Shown piece by piece: positions 36,548 through 45,392 of a stretch of 64,000 bases of DNA. Both the position numbers and the translations under genes were made by a program. Numbering within the stretch: position 1 is the stretch's first letter; every line of letters starts with the position of its first letter. This DNA is from Butyrivibrio fibrisolvens (GTDB taxonomy: Bacteria; Bacillota; Clostridia; Lachnospirales; Lachnospiraceae), in NCBI RefSeq assembly GCF_037113525.1, contig NZ_CP146963.1:868001-932000 (forward strand), in the 5' to 3' direction. The notes below the pieces were generated by a model. The model worked only from the letters and a program-made list of their open reading frames with translations. It was not told where the DNA came from and ran no database searches.

Positions 36548-37438
36548 ATGGAACTTAGGCACATCAGATATTTCCTTACAGTAGTAGAAGAAGGCAGCTT
36601 TACCAAGGCTTCCGAGAAGCTCTGCATAGCTCAGCCGCCCCTTAGCCGCCAGATCAGAGATCTTGAGGATGAACTTGGCGCGCAGCTTTTTACAAGGAAG
36701 GCAAGAGGCCTTGCCCTGACAGAATCCGGCGAGCGTTTCCTTCAATATGCACGAAGGATCAAGCAGCTTTCAGACCAGTCTATAGAGGACATCAGCAATA
36801 TGCGCGATGGCCTTACAGGGCGTCTATATCTTGCCACAGTAGAGGGACATGCGCCTGAGCTTATGGCTGACTGGATATACCATTTCAAGGAAAAATATCC
36901 TCTTGTTGAATACGAGGTTTGGAATGGAAACTCAGATGATGTTATAAAAAGGGTTATTTCAGGACTAAATGAAGTCGGGGTAATTACTCTTCCATATGAT
37001 GAAGAAGGTCTTGATGGCCGCCTTATATGTTCTGAGCCCTGGGTTGCTATAATTCCTGAGGATCATCCCCTCTCAGAAGATAAGAGCGACAGCATTGAAC
37101 TTAAAAAGCTTGCGCCTTACGAGCTCATAATCCCATCAAGAAGATCCAGAAGAAAAGAGATAGAGAACTGGTTTGCTCCCCTTGGTTGTGAGCCCAAGAT
37201 TGTCTGCAGGATAGCACACATGCTTAATGCCTATGAGCTTACTGCTAAAGGCGTCGGAATAGCCATCTATCCGGCGTCGGCGGCTAAATATGTAAACGGC
37301 GGAGTCGTGGTTAAGCGTATAGTTAACCCGGATGTATCAGCAGGTTATGTACTCGTAAAAAGTGCAGGAAGAGACCTGTCTAAGGTCGCTCAGGAGTTTT
37401 GGAATATGGTAAATGGATTTTATGATGATAATGAATAA
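36548..37438 (+). CDS. LysR-family transcriptional regulator
   Basis: The 296-residue regulator starts at ATG 36548, behind AGGAGG. An in-frame TTG at 36482 is upstream of the likely promoter (TATAAT 36495-36500). Residues 1-60 form the LysR winged helix-turn-helix (MELRHIRYFLTVVEEGSFTKASEKL, in part). Residues about 90-290 form the periplasmic-binding-type effector domain, with the common IPEDHPLSE loop near 175. The closest style is CynR/CatR-type regulators, but the effector cannot be read from sequence. It is encoded before the M32 carboxypeptidase with a 239-base gap, so a direct link is uncertain. Confidence 0.92.
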   Translation: MELRHIRYFLTVVEEGSFTKASEKLCIAQPPLSRQIRDLEDELGAQLFTRKARGLALTESGERFLQYARRIKQLSDQSIEDISNMRDGLTGRLYLATVEGHAPELMADWIYHFKEKYPLVEYEVWNGNSDDVIKRVISGLNEVGVITLPYDEEGLDGRLICSEPWVAIIPEDHPLSEDKSDSIELKKLAPYELIIPSRRSRRKEIENWFAPLGCEPKIVCRIAHMLNAYELTAKGVGIAIYPASAAKYVNGGVVVKRIVNPDVSAGYVLVKSAGRDLSKVAQEFWNMVNGFYDDNE

Positions 37439-37677
37439 AAATCTATTATCCTGTTTAGATAGCAATGTGCGTTATCACATCTGGTATTAGGACCCATGAC
37501 TTCATAAATTATAAAGGCAATAAATGTCATAACCCTGTTATAATGTTTTATATCGAATATTTATCTCGCAGATTTTTTTTATGTATTAAAAGCATTTTTA
37601 CACTTGTATCAATGGATTTATTAAATAAACCTATAATCTGCGACATCACATTTTTTCCAAAAGAAAGGTAATAAATA

Positions 37678-39174
37678 ATGACAACTAACGAAATGATAGA
37701 AAAGTACAAAGACTGGGTCTTCAAATGCTCTGCATACCACATGGCTCTTGCCCTTATCGGTTTTGACAAGCAGACAATAGCCCCTACTGCAGGTGAAGAT
37801 TACAGAGATGAAAGAGCTGCTTTTTTGAGCGGAGAGCTCTTTTCCATAGAAACAGATCCTCAGATGATGGAGATCATGAAGACTCTTAAGGAAGACGATT
37901 CTATAGATCCTGATATCAAGAAGGCTGCCCAGCTTTATTATGATGACATGCTCAAAACCGTCTGCATTCCCAAAGATGAGTTTGTAAGCTGGCAGAAGCT
38001 CACTAATGAGTCCTTCAATAACTGGAGAAGGGCCAAAGAGGCTGATGATTACTCCATCTTTGAGCCATACCTTAAAAAGGTTATAGAAGGCAGCAAGAAG
38101 CTCTACGAGTATCGCGGCAAGGACATGCCGATCTATGATCAGATGCTTGATGATTTCGAACCCGGAATGAACAGAGAAAAGTACGACGCCTTCTTTAATG
38201 CTCTTAAAGAGCGCCTTGTTCCCCTTATCAAGAAGGTTACAAGCGCCCAGAAGATAGATGACTCTTTCCTTTACAAAAAATGCGATATAGACTCCCAGAA
38301 AAGGTTCATGGACCATCTCCTTGAATATCTTGGCTATGACAAGAGCTGGGGATATCAGAACGAGTCAGAGCACCCATTCACAGACTGGGTATGCGAGAAT
38401 GACTGCCGTACCACGACCAAATACCTTGAAGACAACATGATATCCGCCGTATTCTCAACTATTCACGAGTGCGGCCACGCCTGGTACGAGCACAATATCG
38501 ACCCTAAATACGACGGAATGATCCTCTCTAACGGCGTATCAAGCGGCATGCACGAGTCCCAGTCAAGACTTTGCGAGAACTATCTTGGAAGGACAAGAGC
38601 TTTCTGGGAAAAGAACTACGACAAACTTAAAGAATGCTTCCCACAGCTTTTAGAAAACGCCAGCCTTGACGACTTTATAAAGGCAGTCAACGTAAGCGTT
38701 CCGTCACTTGTCCGTACAGAAGCCGATGAACTTACATACCCTATGCATATCCTTATCAGATATGAGATAGAAAAAGGACTTTTCGACGGCACAATCTCAA
38801 CTGAAGGCCTTGATAAGACCTGGGCTGACAAATATGAAGAGTACCTTGGAATTAGACCTGACTGTGCAAGAGATGGTATTCTTCAGGATGTACACTGGTC
38901 AGATGCTTCCTTTGGCTACTTCCCGACCTATGCACTCGGATCAGCCTTTGCAGCTCAGTTTATGGATGCTATGAGAAAAGATATTGATGTTGACTCCTAC
39001 CTTAGAGATGGCAGATATGTTGAGATCGAAGGATGGCTTCGCGATCACATTCATAAGTATGGCTGCAGATATAACGCAGATGAGATCATGATCAAGGCTA
39101 CAGGCAAGCCTTTTGATGTAAACTATTATCTTGACTATCTTGAAGATAAATATACAAGGCTGTATAACCTCTAA
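37678..39174 (+). CDS. M32 family metallocarboxypeptidase
   Basis: The 498-residue cytoplasmic enzyme releases C-terminal residues from peptides. The zinc motif HECGH (HExxH) is near residue 262, followed by the family signature HESQSR near 286 with the third ligand Glu. The conserved late motifs IRPDCARDGILQDVHWSD and YFPTYALGS are near 397 and 412. Length matches other M32 enzymes. The ATG follows AAAGAAAGG. The gene is probably co-transcribed with mtnA, 93 bases on, with a palindromic element in between. Confidence 0.94.
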   Translation: MTTNEMIEKYKDWVFKCSAYHMALALIGFDKQTIAPTAGEDYRDERAAFLSGELFSIETDPQMMEIMKTLKEDDSIDPDIKKAAQLYYDDMLKTVCIPKDEFVSWQKLTNESFNNWRRAKEADDYSIFEPYLKKVIEGSKKLYEYRGKDMPIYDQMLDDFEPGMNREKYDAFFNALKERLVPLIKKVTSAQKIDDSFLYKKCDIDSQKRFMDHLLEYLGYDKSWGYQNESEHPFTDWVCENDCRTTTKYLEDNMISAVFSTIHECGHAWYEHNIDPKYDGMILSNGVSSGMHESQSRLCENYLGRTRAFWEKNYDKLKECFPQLLENASLDDFIKAVNVSVPSLVRTEADELTYPMHILIRYEIEKGLFDGTISTEGLDKTWADKYEEYLGIRPDCARDGILQDVHWSDASFGYFPTYALGSAFAAQFMDAMRKDIDVDSYLRDGRYVEIEGWLRDHIHKYGCRYNADEIMIKATGKPFDVNYYLDYLEDKYTRLYNL

Positions 39175-39181
39175 GAATAAG

Positions 39182-39238
39182 GTACATAACATGTACAAAT
39201 CACATCCTGTGATAGTACATAGAAATACATCTATGTAT
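39182..39238 (+). repeat. Palindromic RNA-like module before mtnA
   Basis: Outer stem ATGTAC (39191-39196) with GTACAT (39215-39220); inner stem ATCACA-TCC-TGTGAT (39199-39213); then ATACAT / ATGTAT (39225-39238). The upstream GTACAT (39182-39187) could compete for ATGTAC. It has the same layout and TCC loop as the module at 2827-2858, with paired base changes in both stems. Confidence 0.75.
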
Positions 39239-39267
39239 CAAAATATTATCTATAAAGGAAAAAGGAT

Positions 39268-40362
39268 ATGAAAAGTATACTTGATTACGAAACAGTAGCC
39301 CTTGTGGATGAGCGTGATGCCATAGTCATCATCGACCAGACGCTCCTTCCTGGCGAAACCAAGCTTATAGACCTGAAAACAGGCGAAGAGATTTGGAATG
39401 CCATCTACCTTCTTCAGGTAAGAGGCGCTCCTGCAATCGGCGTGTGCGCAGGATTTGGAATATACCTTCTTATGAAGCACTCTAAAGCACAGACTGAAGA
39501 AGAATTCCTTGAAGAACTTAATAAAAATGCCGATTATCTCAACAGCTCACGCCCCACAGCAGTCAACCTCTCCTGGGCGCTTGAAAGAATGAAAAAGAAA
39601 GTAAAGGACTTCATTGATGATGAAAAGAAGTCAGGCAGATCTTTTGACCTTAGTGCAGCCATCAAAGTAATGCACGATGAATCTGAGACCATCAAAGCAG
39701 AAGATATAGATGTCTGCAGAAGGATCGGTGAGAACGGGCTTACCCTTGTAAAAAAAGGCGACGGAATCCTTACCCATTGTAACGCCGGCCAGCTTGCAAC
39801 CTGTAAATATGGAACAGCCACAGCTCCCATCTACCTCGGACATGAAAAAGGCTACAATTTCCACGTCTACTGTGATGAGACAAGGCCTCTTTTACAAGGC
39901 GCCCGCCTTACAGCCTACGAGCTTCATTCAGCAGGCATAGATACAACAGTTATCTGCGACAACATGTCAGCTTCCATCATGAAAACAGGTAAAGTTCAGG
40001 CTATCTTTGTCGGATGCGACAGGGTAGCAGCCAACGGCGATGCTGCCAACAAGATCGGCACAAGCGTTGTAGCAACAGTTGCTAAGCACTACGGAATTCC
40101 ATTCTATGTATGCGCACCTACATCTACCATCGACATGAACACAGCTACAGGCGACGACATAGTCATCGAACAAAGGAAACCGGAAGAAGTCACCGAAATG
40201 TGGTACGAAAAGCGCATGGCTCCTGAGGGCGTAAAGGTTTATAATCCGGCCTTTGACGTTACGGATAACTCCCTCATCACCGGCATAGTCACAGAATATG
40301 GTGTTCTTAGAGCCCCATACGACAAGTCTATTAAAGAGATGTTTGATAAGTATAAGAAATAA
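39268..40362 (+). CDS. mtnA: S-methyl-5-thioribose-1-phosphate isomerase
   Basis: The enzyme converts methylthioribose-1-phosphate to methylthioribulose-1-phosphate in methionine salvage. The 364-residue protein has the catalytic Cys in GILTHCNAGQLAT near residue 171 and the catalytic Asp in VGCDRVAANGDAANKIGT near 251. VRGAPAIG, a substrate-phosphate motif, is near 52. No other salvage genes are nearby, as in bacteria that use a partial or oxygen-independent pathway. Related isomerases (eIF2B-like, ribose-1,5-bisphosphate isomerase) are shorter and lack some of these motifs. ATG 39268 follows AAAGGAAAAAGG, just after the palindromic module. Confidence 0.93.
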   Translation: MKSILDYETVALVDERDAIVIIDQTLLPGETKLIDLKTGEEIWNAIYLLQVRGAPAIGVCAGFGIYLLMKHSKAQTEEEFLEELNKNADYLNSSRPTAVNLSWALERMKKKVKDFIDDEKKSGRSFDLSAAIKVMHDESETIKAEDIDVCRRIGENGLTLVKKGDGILTHCNAGQLATCKYGTATAPIYLGHEKGYNFHVYCDETRPLLQGARLTAYELHSAGIDTTVICDNMSASIMKTGKVQAIFVGCDRVAANGDAANKIGTSVVATVAKHYGIPFYVCAPTSTIDMNTATGDDIVIEQRKPEEVTEMWYEKRMAPEGVKVYNPAFDVTDNSLITGIVTEYGVLRAPYDKSIKEMFDKYKK

Positions 40363-40371
40363 TAAAAATAT

Positions 40372-40418
40372 AAGCTTCTGGCAGATAGTTATCAAAAACT
40401 ACTGTTAGAAGCTTTTTA
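40372..40418 (+). terminator. Terminator of mtnA
   Basis: AAGCTTCT (40372) pairs with AGAAGCTT (40407), with further pairing inside (CAGATAGTT / AACTACTG), followed by TTTTTATTTT. Confidence 0.85.
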
Positions 40419-40630
40419 TTTTATTTAAAAACATTAAGAGTAGCGCTTTTTTCAAGGCTATATTCTTAAGCTTTCCACTTCTTAATAAAACTTTATAAAA
40501 AGCCGATATAAGAATATAGCTGAGAGTATGAATATTCATATTTTTGCTTTTTCAAAAATCAGTTCTTTGATGATTGCTAAAAAAGCTACACCTAACACAA
40601 ACTTCCCAGTTCTTTTGGGAATACGATGAC

Positions 40631-40814
40631 GTGTATTTGGAAGATTCCACTTAAATAATCCTCGAGCGTTATCCGTACGAGGAATGTTCAGGGGCATCGT
40701 ATGTTAAAACGTACTAATACTTTACGTTTTCGATATATATGATGCGAACAGCCCCAGCCCCTATGACGAGTGGCAAGGTAGCTCGAGGATTATTTAAGCG
40801 GAATCTTCCGACAC
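40631..40814 (+). ncRNA. Candidate structured RNA or small inverted-repeat element before fapA
   Basis: A 29-base arm at 40639-40667 (starts GGAAGATTCC, ends CCTCGAGC) is complementary at 28 of 29 positions to 40781-40809. GTGT (40631) and ACAC (40811) extend it. Within the 113-base interior, AAAACGTA pairs with TACGTTTT and CATC with GATG. The whole can fold into one rod of about 180 bases. It lies in a 516-base gap behind the mtnA terminator and 65 bases before fapA. It does not match a riboswitch, 6S or SRP RNA that I know. A small mobile inverted-repeat element is the main alternative. A short hairpin near 40603-40618 (TCCCA / TGGGA) is the only other feature of the gap. Confidence 0.55.
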
Positions 40815-40878
40815 AACCCCATCTCCAAAAGCCGGGGAGCTTGCCCTGATCCGTACCATTCAAGCCAGAGAGGCCACA

Positions 40879-43503
40879 ATGGAAAAAGAGAGACTGCCAA
40901 TAGACCTTACAACTGAAGAGTTCTATAAGAACGATCCGGATGCCGGTAATGCCTTTTTGGATGAGCAGGAGACGTCTGGCAGTAGTGGTACTTCACCTTT
41001 GGATATCATGGATGAAAACGCACTTGCAGCGCAGAATGCTCTTGAACAGGCCCAGGCCATAGAATATGACAAAGAACTTGAGCTTTGCAAAAAGGCCGGC
41101 GGAGATCTGGATAAGATAAAAAGTAAGAAGCTGGATTACAACCAGCTTGTTGAAGTGCGCAAAGGCCTTGAAGCAGGAATTGATGTCTCCAGATATATGA
41201 ATTCCTCCATACCATGGATGCTTATGGAAGAGCTGCGTCTTGAAATGGAGCAGAATATAGATATGACTCAGTACAGGAAAGATGGTTATGATCTTTCACA
41301 GGTATCAGAGATAAGACAGGGAATATTTAGCGGCATTAAAACCTCTGAATATGCTAAAAAAGAATATCTCGGTGAGCAGATGCGCCAGATAAGGCTTGGA
41401 CTTGAAGCTGGACTTCCTGTGATCTTTTATAAGGATCCAGCATTTGATGCTTCACAGATGGAGGAGATAAGGCAGGGCCTTATTGATAATGTTGATATAT
41501 CGACTTACGCCAAAGCTAATATCCCTTCTATTAAGATGAGCGCGTGCAGAGAGTGTCTGAAATCGGGACTTTCTTTAACCACTAAGGACATCAGTTCTAA
41601 TTCTGTTGGAGTCCTTAGACAGATGAAAGAAGCTCATATACGCCAGATCGATATATCTGATTATGTTGAACAAGGATATGATGAAGATCAGCTTGAACAG
41701 ATCATAAAAGCAAGAGAAGAGCACCTGGATGATTTTGATAAATACCTTAATGTAGAAATGAGAGGTGAGAACCTTAGAGAGATACGAAAAGGTCTTCTGG
41801 AAGGCCTTGATGTCTCTATATATGCAGATCATGAATTTAACTGGCATCAGATGAGAGAGATAAGGAGGGGGCTTGAAAGTCGCGTTGATGTAAGTGTATA
41901 TGCAAAACCACTGTATCAGCCTCGCCAGATGCATGAGATCAGAAAAGGACTGGAAGCCGGCATAGATGTATCCAAGTATTCCAGTATGATCAATTCTGCA
42001 AGTGATATGAAAACTATAAGGCTTAGGCTTCAAAAAGGTGAAGAAGCCGGCGCTTCGAAAACTGTATTTCTCTCAGTTGATGATGATATAGAAAGAAGAG
42101 GCGGCCATATAGCTGAAGATAGTATTGTCGGCTCCGGTAAATACAAGACCTTTGACGGAACTGAGAAGCAGAAGAGACACTTCCTTCAGGTGACACCTGA
42201 CAGTCTTAAAGCATATCTGACCCTTCCAAGGATCAAAAATGATGGCAAGTACACTCTGGAATTTATCCTCGAGCTTCTTAATAAAGCCAGTATAACCTTT
42301 GGCATTAAGAAAGATGTTATTAGAGATATGATAGATAACGAGAAGTATGAGGAAAAAATGCTTATTGCAGAAGGTTATGGTCCTACCTTCGGTAAAGATG
42401 GCTACTACGAATTCTTTTTTGACAGAAAGGTTCCGACAGATATTGAGTTTGAGAAAGACGGATCTGCTAATTTTGATAACGTTAAGTATTTCTCGACTGT
42501 TTCAGTCGGTGAGAAGCTGGCTGTATATCACCAGGCTATTCATGGATCAGACGGCAAGACAGTAAAGAACACAACACTTCCAGGCAAAAACGGACGTGAT
42601 ATGCCTATTATCAAGGGCAGAGGCTTTATGGTCATGCCTGATCATAAGACGTACTGTGCAACTGTTTCGGGTGGCGTAAGATTTACAGACGGCGAGATGA
42701 TTATAAGCCCTCTTATGATAGTCGATGAAAAGAAAAAGGTTCTCAACATAGACTTTGTCGGTACAGTATGGGTCAAAGGAGAAGTTCCTTCTAAATCTGT
42801 GATAAAGGCACAGGGTGACGTTATTATAGATGGGTATGTAGAAGGCGCGACTATAGAGGCTGATGGTGATATTGTCCTTAGAAGCGGATGCAATGGACTT
42901 GAGAGAAAAGCAAGTATCAAGGCAGGCGGAAATATTTATGCCAGATATCTTCAAAATCTTACTATAACTGCCGGTAAATCCATATATTGCAATGGAATAG
43001 TCTATTGCGAAGCGGATGTAAAAGGCAGCATTATGGTCTTTGGAGAAGAAGGAGCGATAATAGGCGGTGATGTCACAACTCAGATGGGTGTCAATGCTGC
43101 TAAATTAGGAAGTGACAGCGATATAAAGACCATTGTAAGAGTTGGTGTGACTGCTGAACTACTGAATAATTACAACAACATAAATAGAGCTATTGATAAG
43201 ACCAAGCTGGAACTTGAAACATTATATAAGGAACAAAAGCGAGTTGTTACAGCAAATACAAACTCACGAGAACAGCTTCAATGGAAGATCAAGATCAATA
43301 TGGCTGTGAGCACCAAGGAAAAAGAACTTATTGGATTTGAAGAAAAGATGCAGGATATAAATAACCAGATGGAAAAGGTAAGAGGTGCCAGCATCAAAGC
43401 AAGAAGTATTGTGTATGCAGGAGTGCTGCTTATTATTGATGGTAAGCAGTTACAGATATCTTCTACAAGGGAAGAAAAAGGCGGTATTATCTATCAAAAA
43501 TAA
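40879..43503 (+). CDS. FapA-family (DUF342) protein with long N-terminal repeat region
   Basis: The protein has 874 residues, much longer than simple FapA proteins. About 85-385 is a run of roughly twelve degenerate repeats of about 26 residues with the core I-R-x-G-L-E-x-G-I-D-V-S-x-Y-A (examples: MREIRRGLESRVDVSVYA, MHEIRKGLEAGIDVSKYS). About 400-760 is the FapA/DUF342 domain, with a polymer-forming beta-helix (GDVIIDGYVEGATIEADGDI). A coiled coil follows (about 765-835). FapA is linked to flagellar assembly and cell polarity in Vibrio and is common in Clostridia without known function. ATG 40879 follows AGAGAGG. It is coupled to the HD-GYP regulator 30 bases downstream. Confidence 0.85.
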   Translation: MEKERLPIDLTTEEFYKNDPDAGNAFLDEQETSGSSGTSPLDIMDENALAAQNALEQAQAIEYDKELELCKKAGGDLDKIKSKKLDYNQLVEVRKGLEAGIDVSRYMNSSIPWMLMEELRLEMEQNIDMTQYRKDGYDLSQVSEIRQGIFSGIKTSEYAKKEYLGEQMRQIRLGLEAGLPVIFYKDPAFDASQMEEIRQGLIDNVDISTYAKANIPSIKMSACRECLKSGLSLTTKDISSNSVGVLRQMKEAHIRQIDISDYVEQGYDEDQLEQIIKAREEHLDDFDKYLNVEMRGENLREIRKGLLEGLDVSIYADHEFNWHQMREIRRGLESRVDVSVYAKPLYQPRQMHEIRKGLEAGIDVSKYSSMINSASDMKTIRLRLQKGEEAGASKTVFLSVDDDIERRGGHIAEDSIVGSGKYKTFDGTEKQKRHFLQVTPDSLKAYLTLPRIKNDGKYTLEFILELLNKASITFGIKKDVIRDMIDNEKYEEKMLIAEGYGPTFGKDGYYEFFFDRKVPTDIEFEKDGSANFDNVKYFSTVSVGEKLAVYHQAIHGSDGKTVKNTTLPGKNGRDMPIIKGRGFMVMPDHKTYCATVSGGVRFTDGEMIISPLMIVDEKKKVLNIDFVGTVWVKGEVPSKSVIKAQGDVIIDGYVEGATIEADGDIVLRSGCNGLERKASIKAGGNIYARYLQNLTITAGKSIYCNGIVYCEADVKGSIMVFGEEGAIIGGDVTTQMGVNAAKLGSDSDIKTIVRVGVTAELLNNYNNINRAIDKTKLELETLYKEQKRVVTANTNSREQLQWKIKINMAVSTKEKELIGFEEKMQDINNQMEKVRGASIKARSIVYAGVLLIIDGKQLQISSTREEKGGIIYQK

Positions 43504-43533
43504 TTATGGTCAAAATATAGTGCAGGTAATCGT

Positions 43534-44712
43534 ATGGCTGAAGAGAATACAGGAAGTAAGTCAACAATTCTTATAGTAGATGACTCTGAGATCAATCGCG
43601 ACGTTCTAAAAGAGATCTTTAAGGATGAGTACACTATCCTTGAAGCGGATAACGGTAAGAATGCAATAGATCTGATTGTTAAGAGCAGAGCATTTCTGAG
43701 TGCTATCCTTCTGGACATAAACATGCCCGAGATGGATGGCTTTGCCGTGCTTGTGGAAATTGGCAAAGTAAAGCTTATAGACAAGATACCTGTAATAATG
43801 ATAACAAGTGACACATCAAGTGAAACAGAGCGTAAATGCTACGAACAAGGCGTTGCAGATGTAATATGTAAGCCTTTTGATTCAGTTATAGTTAAGCAGA
43901 AGGTTGGCCGCTCTATAGAACTGCTTTTGTCCAAAAAGCATCTTGAAGATCAGCTTAATACTCAGACAAGACTTCTTCGTGCCCAGTTTCAGCAGCTTCA
44001 GAAACAGCAGGAAGTGCTCAAGAAGAACAATTCCATGATAATTGAGAAAATCTGTACGATCGTTGAATTCCGTAACCTTGAATCCGGATATCATTTAAGA
44101 CGTATTCATGATTTTGTTTCTATCCTTGGTAAATATGTATTGAATATGTATCCTGAGTATGGACTTACAGAATATCAGATTGGCGTTATGGCTGATGCCT
44201 CTGCCATGCATGATATAGGTAAGATCACTATCCCTGATACAATACTCCTGAAACCCGGAAGACTTACAAGAGATGAATTTGAAGTCATCAAGTCACATAC
44301 TACAAGAGGCTGTGATATTATCAGAATGCTCGCTGATATACAGGATAAGGATTATTATGATTACAGTTATGATATATGCAGGCACCATCATGAGAAGTAT
44401 GACGGCAATGGATATCCTGATGGGCTCAAAGGTGAAGAGATCTCTATAGCTTCACAGCTAACAGGCCTTGCAGATATCTATGATGCCCTTATAAGCGAAA
44501 GAGTATATAAGGCAGCGTATTCAATGGATAAGGCATTTGGAATGATCGTTAACGGAGAATGTGGAGTTTTTAATCCTAAGCTCATTAACTGCTTCAGACA
44601 GGCCAAACTGGAGATGAATAACGCTTTCATCAAGACTAAGATGAAAGAGGCAGAAGAGAATAAGGCACTCCACGGCGAAGACGACGACTATTACGAAGAT
44701 GATGACGATTGA
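43534..44712 (+). CDS. Response regulator with HD-GYP c-di-GMP phosphodiesterase domain
   Basis: The 392-residue protein has a receiver domain (about 10-130) with Asp16-Asp17 and the phospho-acceptor Asp61 in LLDINMPEMDG. A coiled coil follows (about 140-170). The HD-GYP domain (about 175-355) carries HDIGK near 226, the HHHEKYDGNGYPDGL block (GYP near 293) and a late metal-site Asp in GLADIYDAL. It should hydrolyse c-di-GMP to GMP when phosphorylated. The C-terminal tail is a run of Asp/Glu. No partner kinase is nearby. It follows fapA by 30 bases with a weak ribosome site, suggesting coupled translation. Confidence 0.92.
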   Translation: MAEENTGSKSTILIVDDSEINRDVLKEIFKDEYTILEADNGKNAIDLIVKSRAFLSAILLDINMPEMDGFAVLVEIGKVKLIDKIPVIMITSDTSSETERKCYEQGVADVICKPFDSVIVKQKVGRSIELLLSKKHLEDQLNTQTRLLRAQFQQLQKQQEVLKKNNSMIIEKICTIVEFRNLESGYHLRRIHDFVSILGKYVLNMYPEYGLTEYQIGVMADASAMHDIGKITIPDTILLKPGRLTRDEFEVIKSHTTRGCDIIRMLADIQDKDYYDYSYDICRHHHEKYDGNGYPDGLKGEEISIASQLTGLADIYDALISERVYKAAYSMDKAFGMIVNGECGVFNPKLINCFRQAKLEMNNAFIKTKMKEAEENKALHGEDDDYYEDDDD

Positions 44713-44832
44713 AGAGTAAGCATTTTAAGACCGCTTTGTACTAAAACAATATAAATCAGATCTTTGCCTATCTACGTTCAAAAAACTATATATTTACACA
44801 AAAACGATTTATAAAAAAACTTGGATTTTTTC

Positions 44833-44861
44833 TTGACAAAAGAATCTATTTATACTAATAT
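44833..44861 (+). promoter_or_regulatory. Promoter of tRNA-Arg(ACG)
   Basis: TTGACA (44833-44838), 17 bases, TAATAT (44856-44861). The tRNA starts 44 bases further on. Confidence 0.8.
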
Positions 44862-44905
44862 AATATCCGTTGCTGATGCAGTTGCTGACGCGATCAACTA
44901 AATAT

Positions 44906-44979
44906 GTGAGTGTAGCTCAGCTGGATAGAGCGTCTGGCTACGGACCAGAAGGTCGCGAGTTCGAATCTTGTCACTCACA
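44906..44979 (+). tRNA. tRNA-Arg (anticodon ACG)
   Basis: This 74-base cloverleaf has acceptor GTGAGTG / CACTCAC and discriminator A, D-stem GCTC/GAGC, anticodon stem TCTGG/CCAGA with loop CTACGGA, and T-loop TTCGAAT. CCA is not encoded. A34 is expected to be edited to inosine. Confidence 0.96.
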
Positions 44980-44983
44980 TTTG

Positions 44984-45013
44984 AAAAGCAGATTTCTTCG
45001 GAAATCTGCTTTT
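44984..45013 (+). terminator. Terminator of tRNA-Arg
   Basis: AAAAGCAGATTTC, loop TTCG, GAAATCTGCTTTT; a very stable perfect hairpin ending in Ts. Confidence 0.92.
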
Positions 45014-45046
45014 ATTTTGCTTTTCTTTAAAATACTTTAGAAAAAG

Positions 45047-45060
45047 CGAAAACGTTTACG
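45047..45060 (+). promoter_or_regulatory. Candidate auxiliary LacI-type operator
   Basis: CGAAAACGTTTACG is one base from the operator at 51623 (CGAAAACGTTTAAG). It lies 265 bp upstream of the promoter-proximal operator of the sugar permease operon, a distance compatible with DNA looping. The rest of the 45014-45392 gap is AT-rich without a gene. Confidence 0.45.
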
Positions 45061-45275
45061 CATGGTTTTCGCAACAATTCCTGAATTTTTCGTTCGCTAA
45101 TCCCAGTACTGGCGCGGTTTTTGAAAAAATATAACGAAAATACGTCTATAGCGCACTAAACAAGACTTTCAAAACATTAATTAACTAAATATCGATAACT
45201 CGTCATATAGCACAAAAAATGAGGACGATTTTCAGTAAAAATCAAGTAAATTGCCTATTAAGTGTAAAAAATGTA

Positions 45276-45348
45276 TTGCAATTCTAGGTAATGTGATGTA
45301 TATTTAAATTACGAAAACGATTAAGTAAAAATCGAAAAAGGGTTTTCG
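45276..45348 (+). promoter_or_regulatory. Promoter and LacI-type operator of the sugar transport operon
   Basis: TTGCAA (45276-45281), 17 bases, TATATT (45299-45304). The operator CGAAAACGATTAAG (45312-45325) starts 8 bases past the -10 box. A second inverted repeat, CGAAAA / TTTTCG (45333-45348), follows immediately. The 14-bp operator is identical to the one before lacI. Confidence 0.72.
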
Positions 45349-45392
45349 GAAATTGCATCTATGTTTCAATCAAAACGAGGGGGGATTATGAA

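Noticed and set aside
37465..37671. A 68-codon frame between the LysR and M32 genes
   Set aside because: It has no ribosome site, unusual composition (many Cys, Phe, Ile) and overlaps the likely promoter and leader of the M32 gene.
40631..40814. 6S RNA
   Set aside because: 6S RNA has a broken stem with a large central bubble. Here the closing stem is a nearly perfect 29-bp helix, and I saw no 6S-like bubble sequences.
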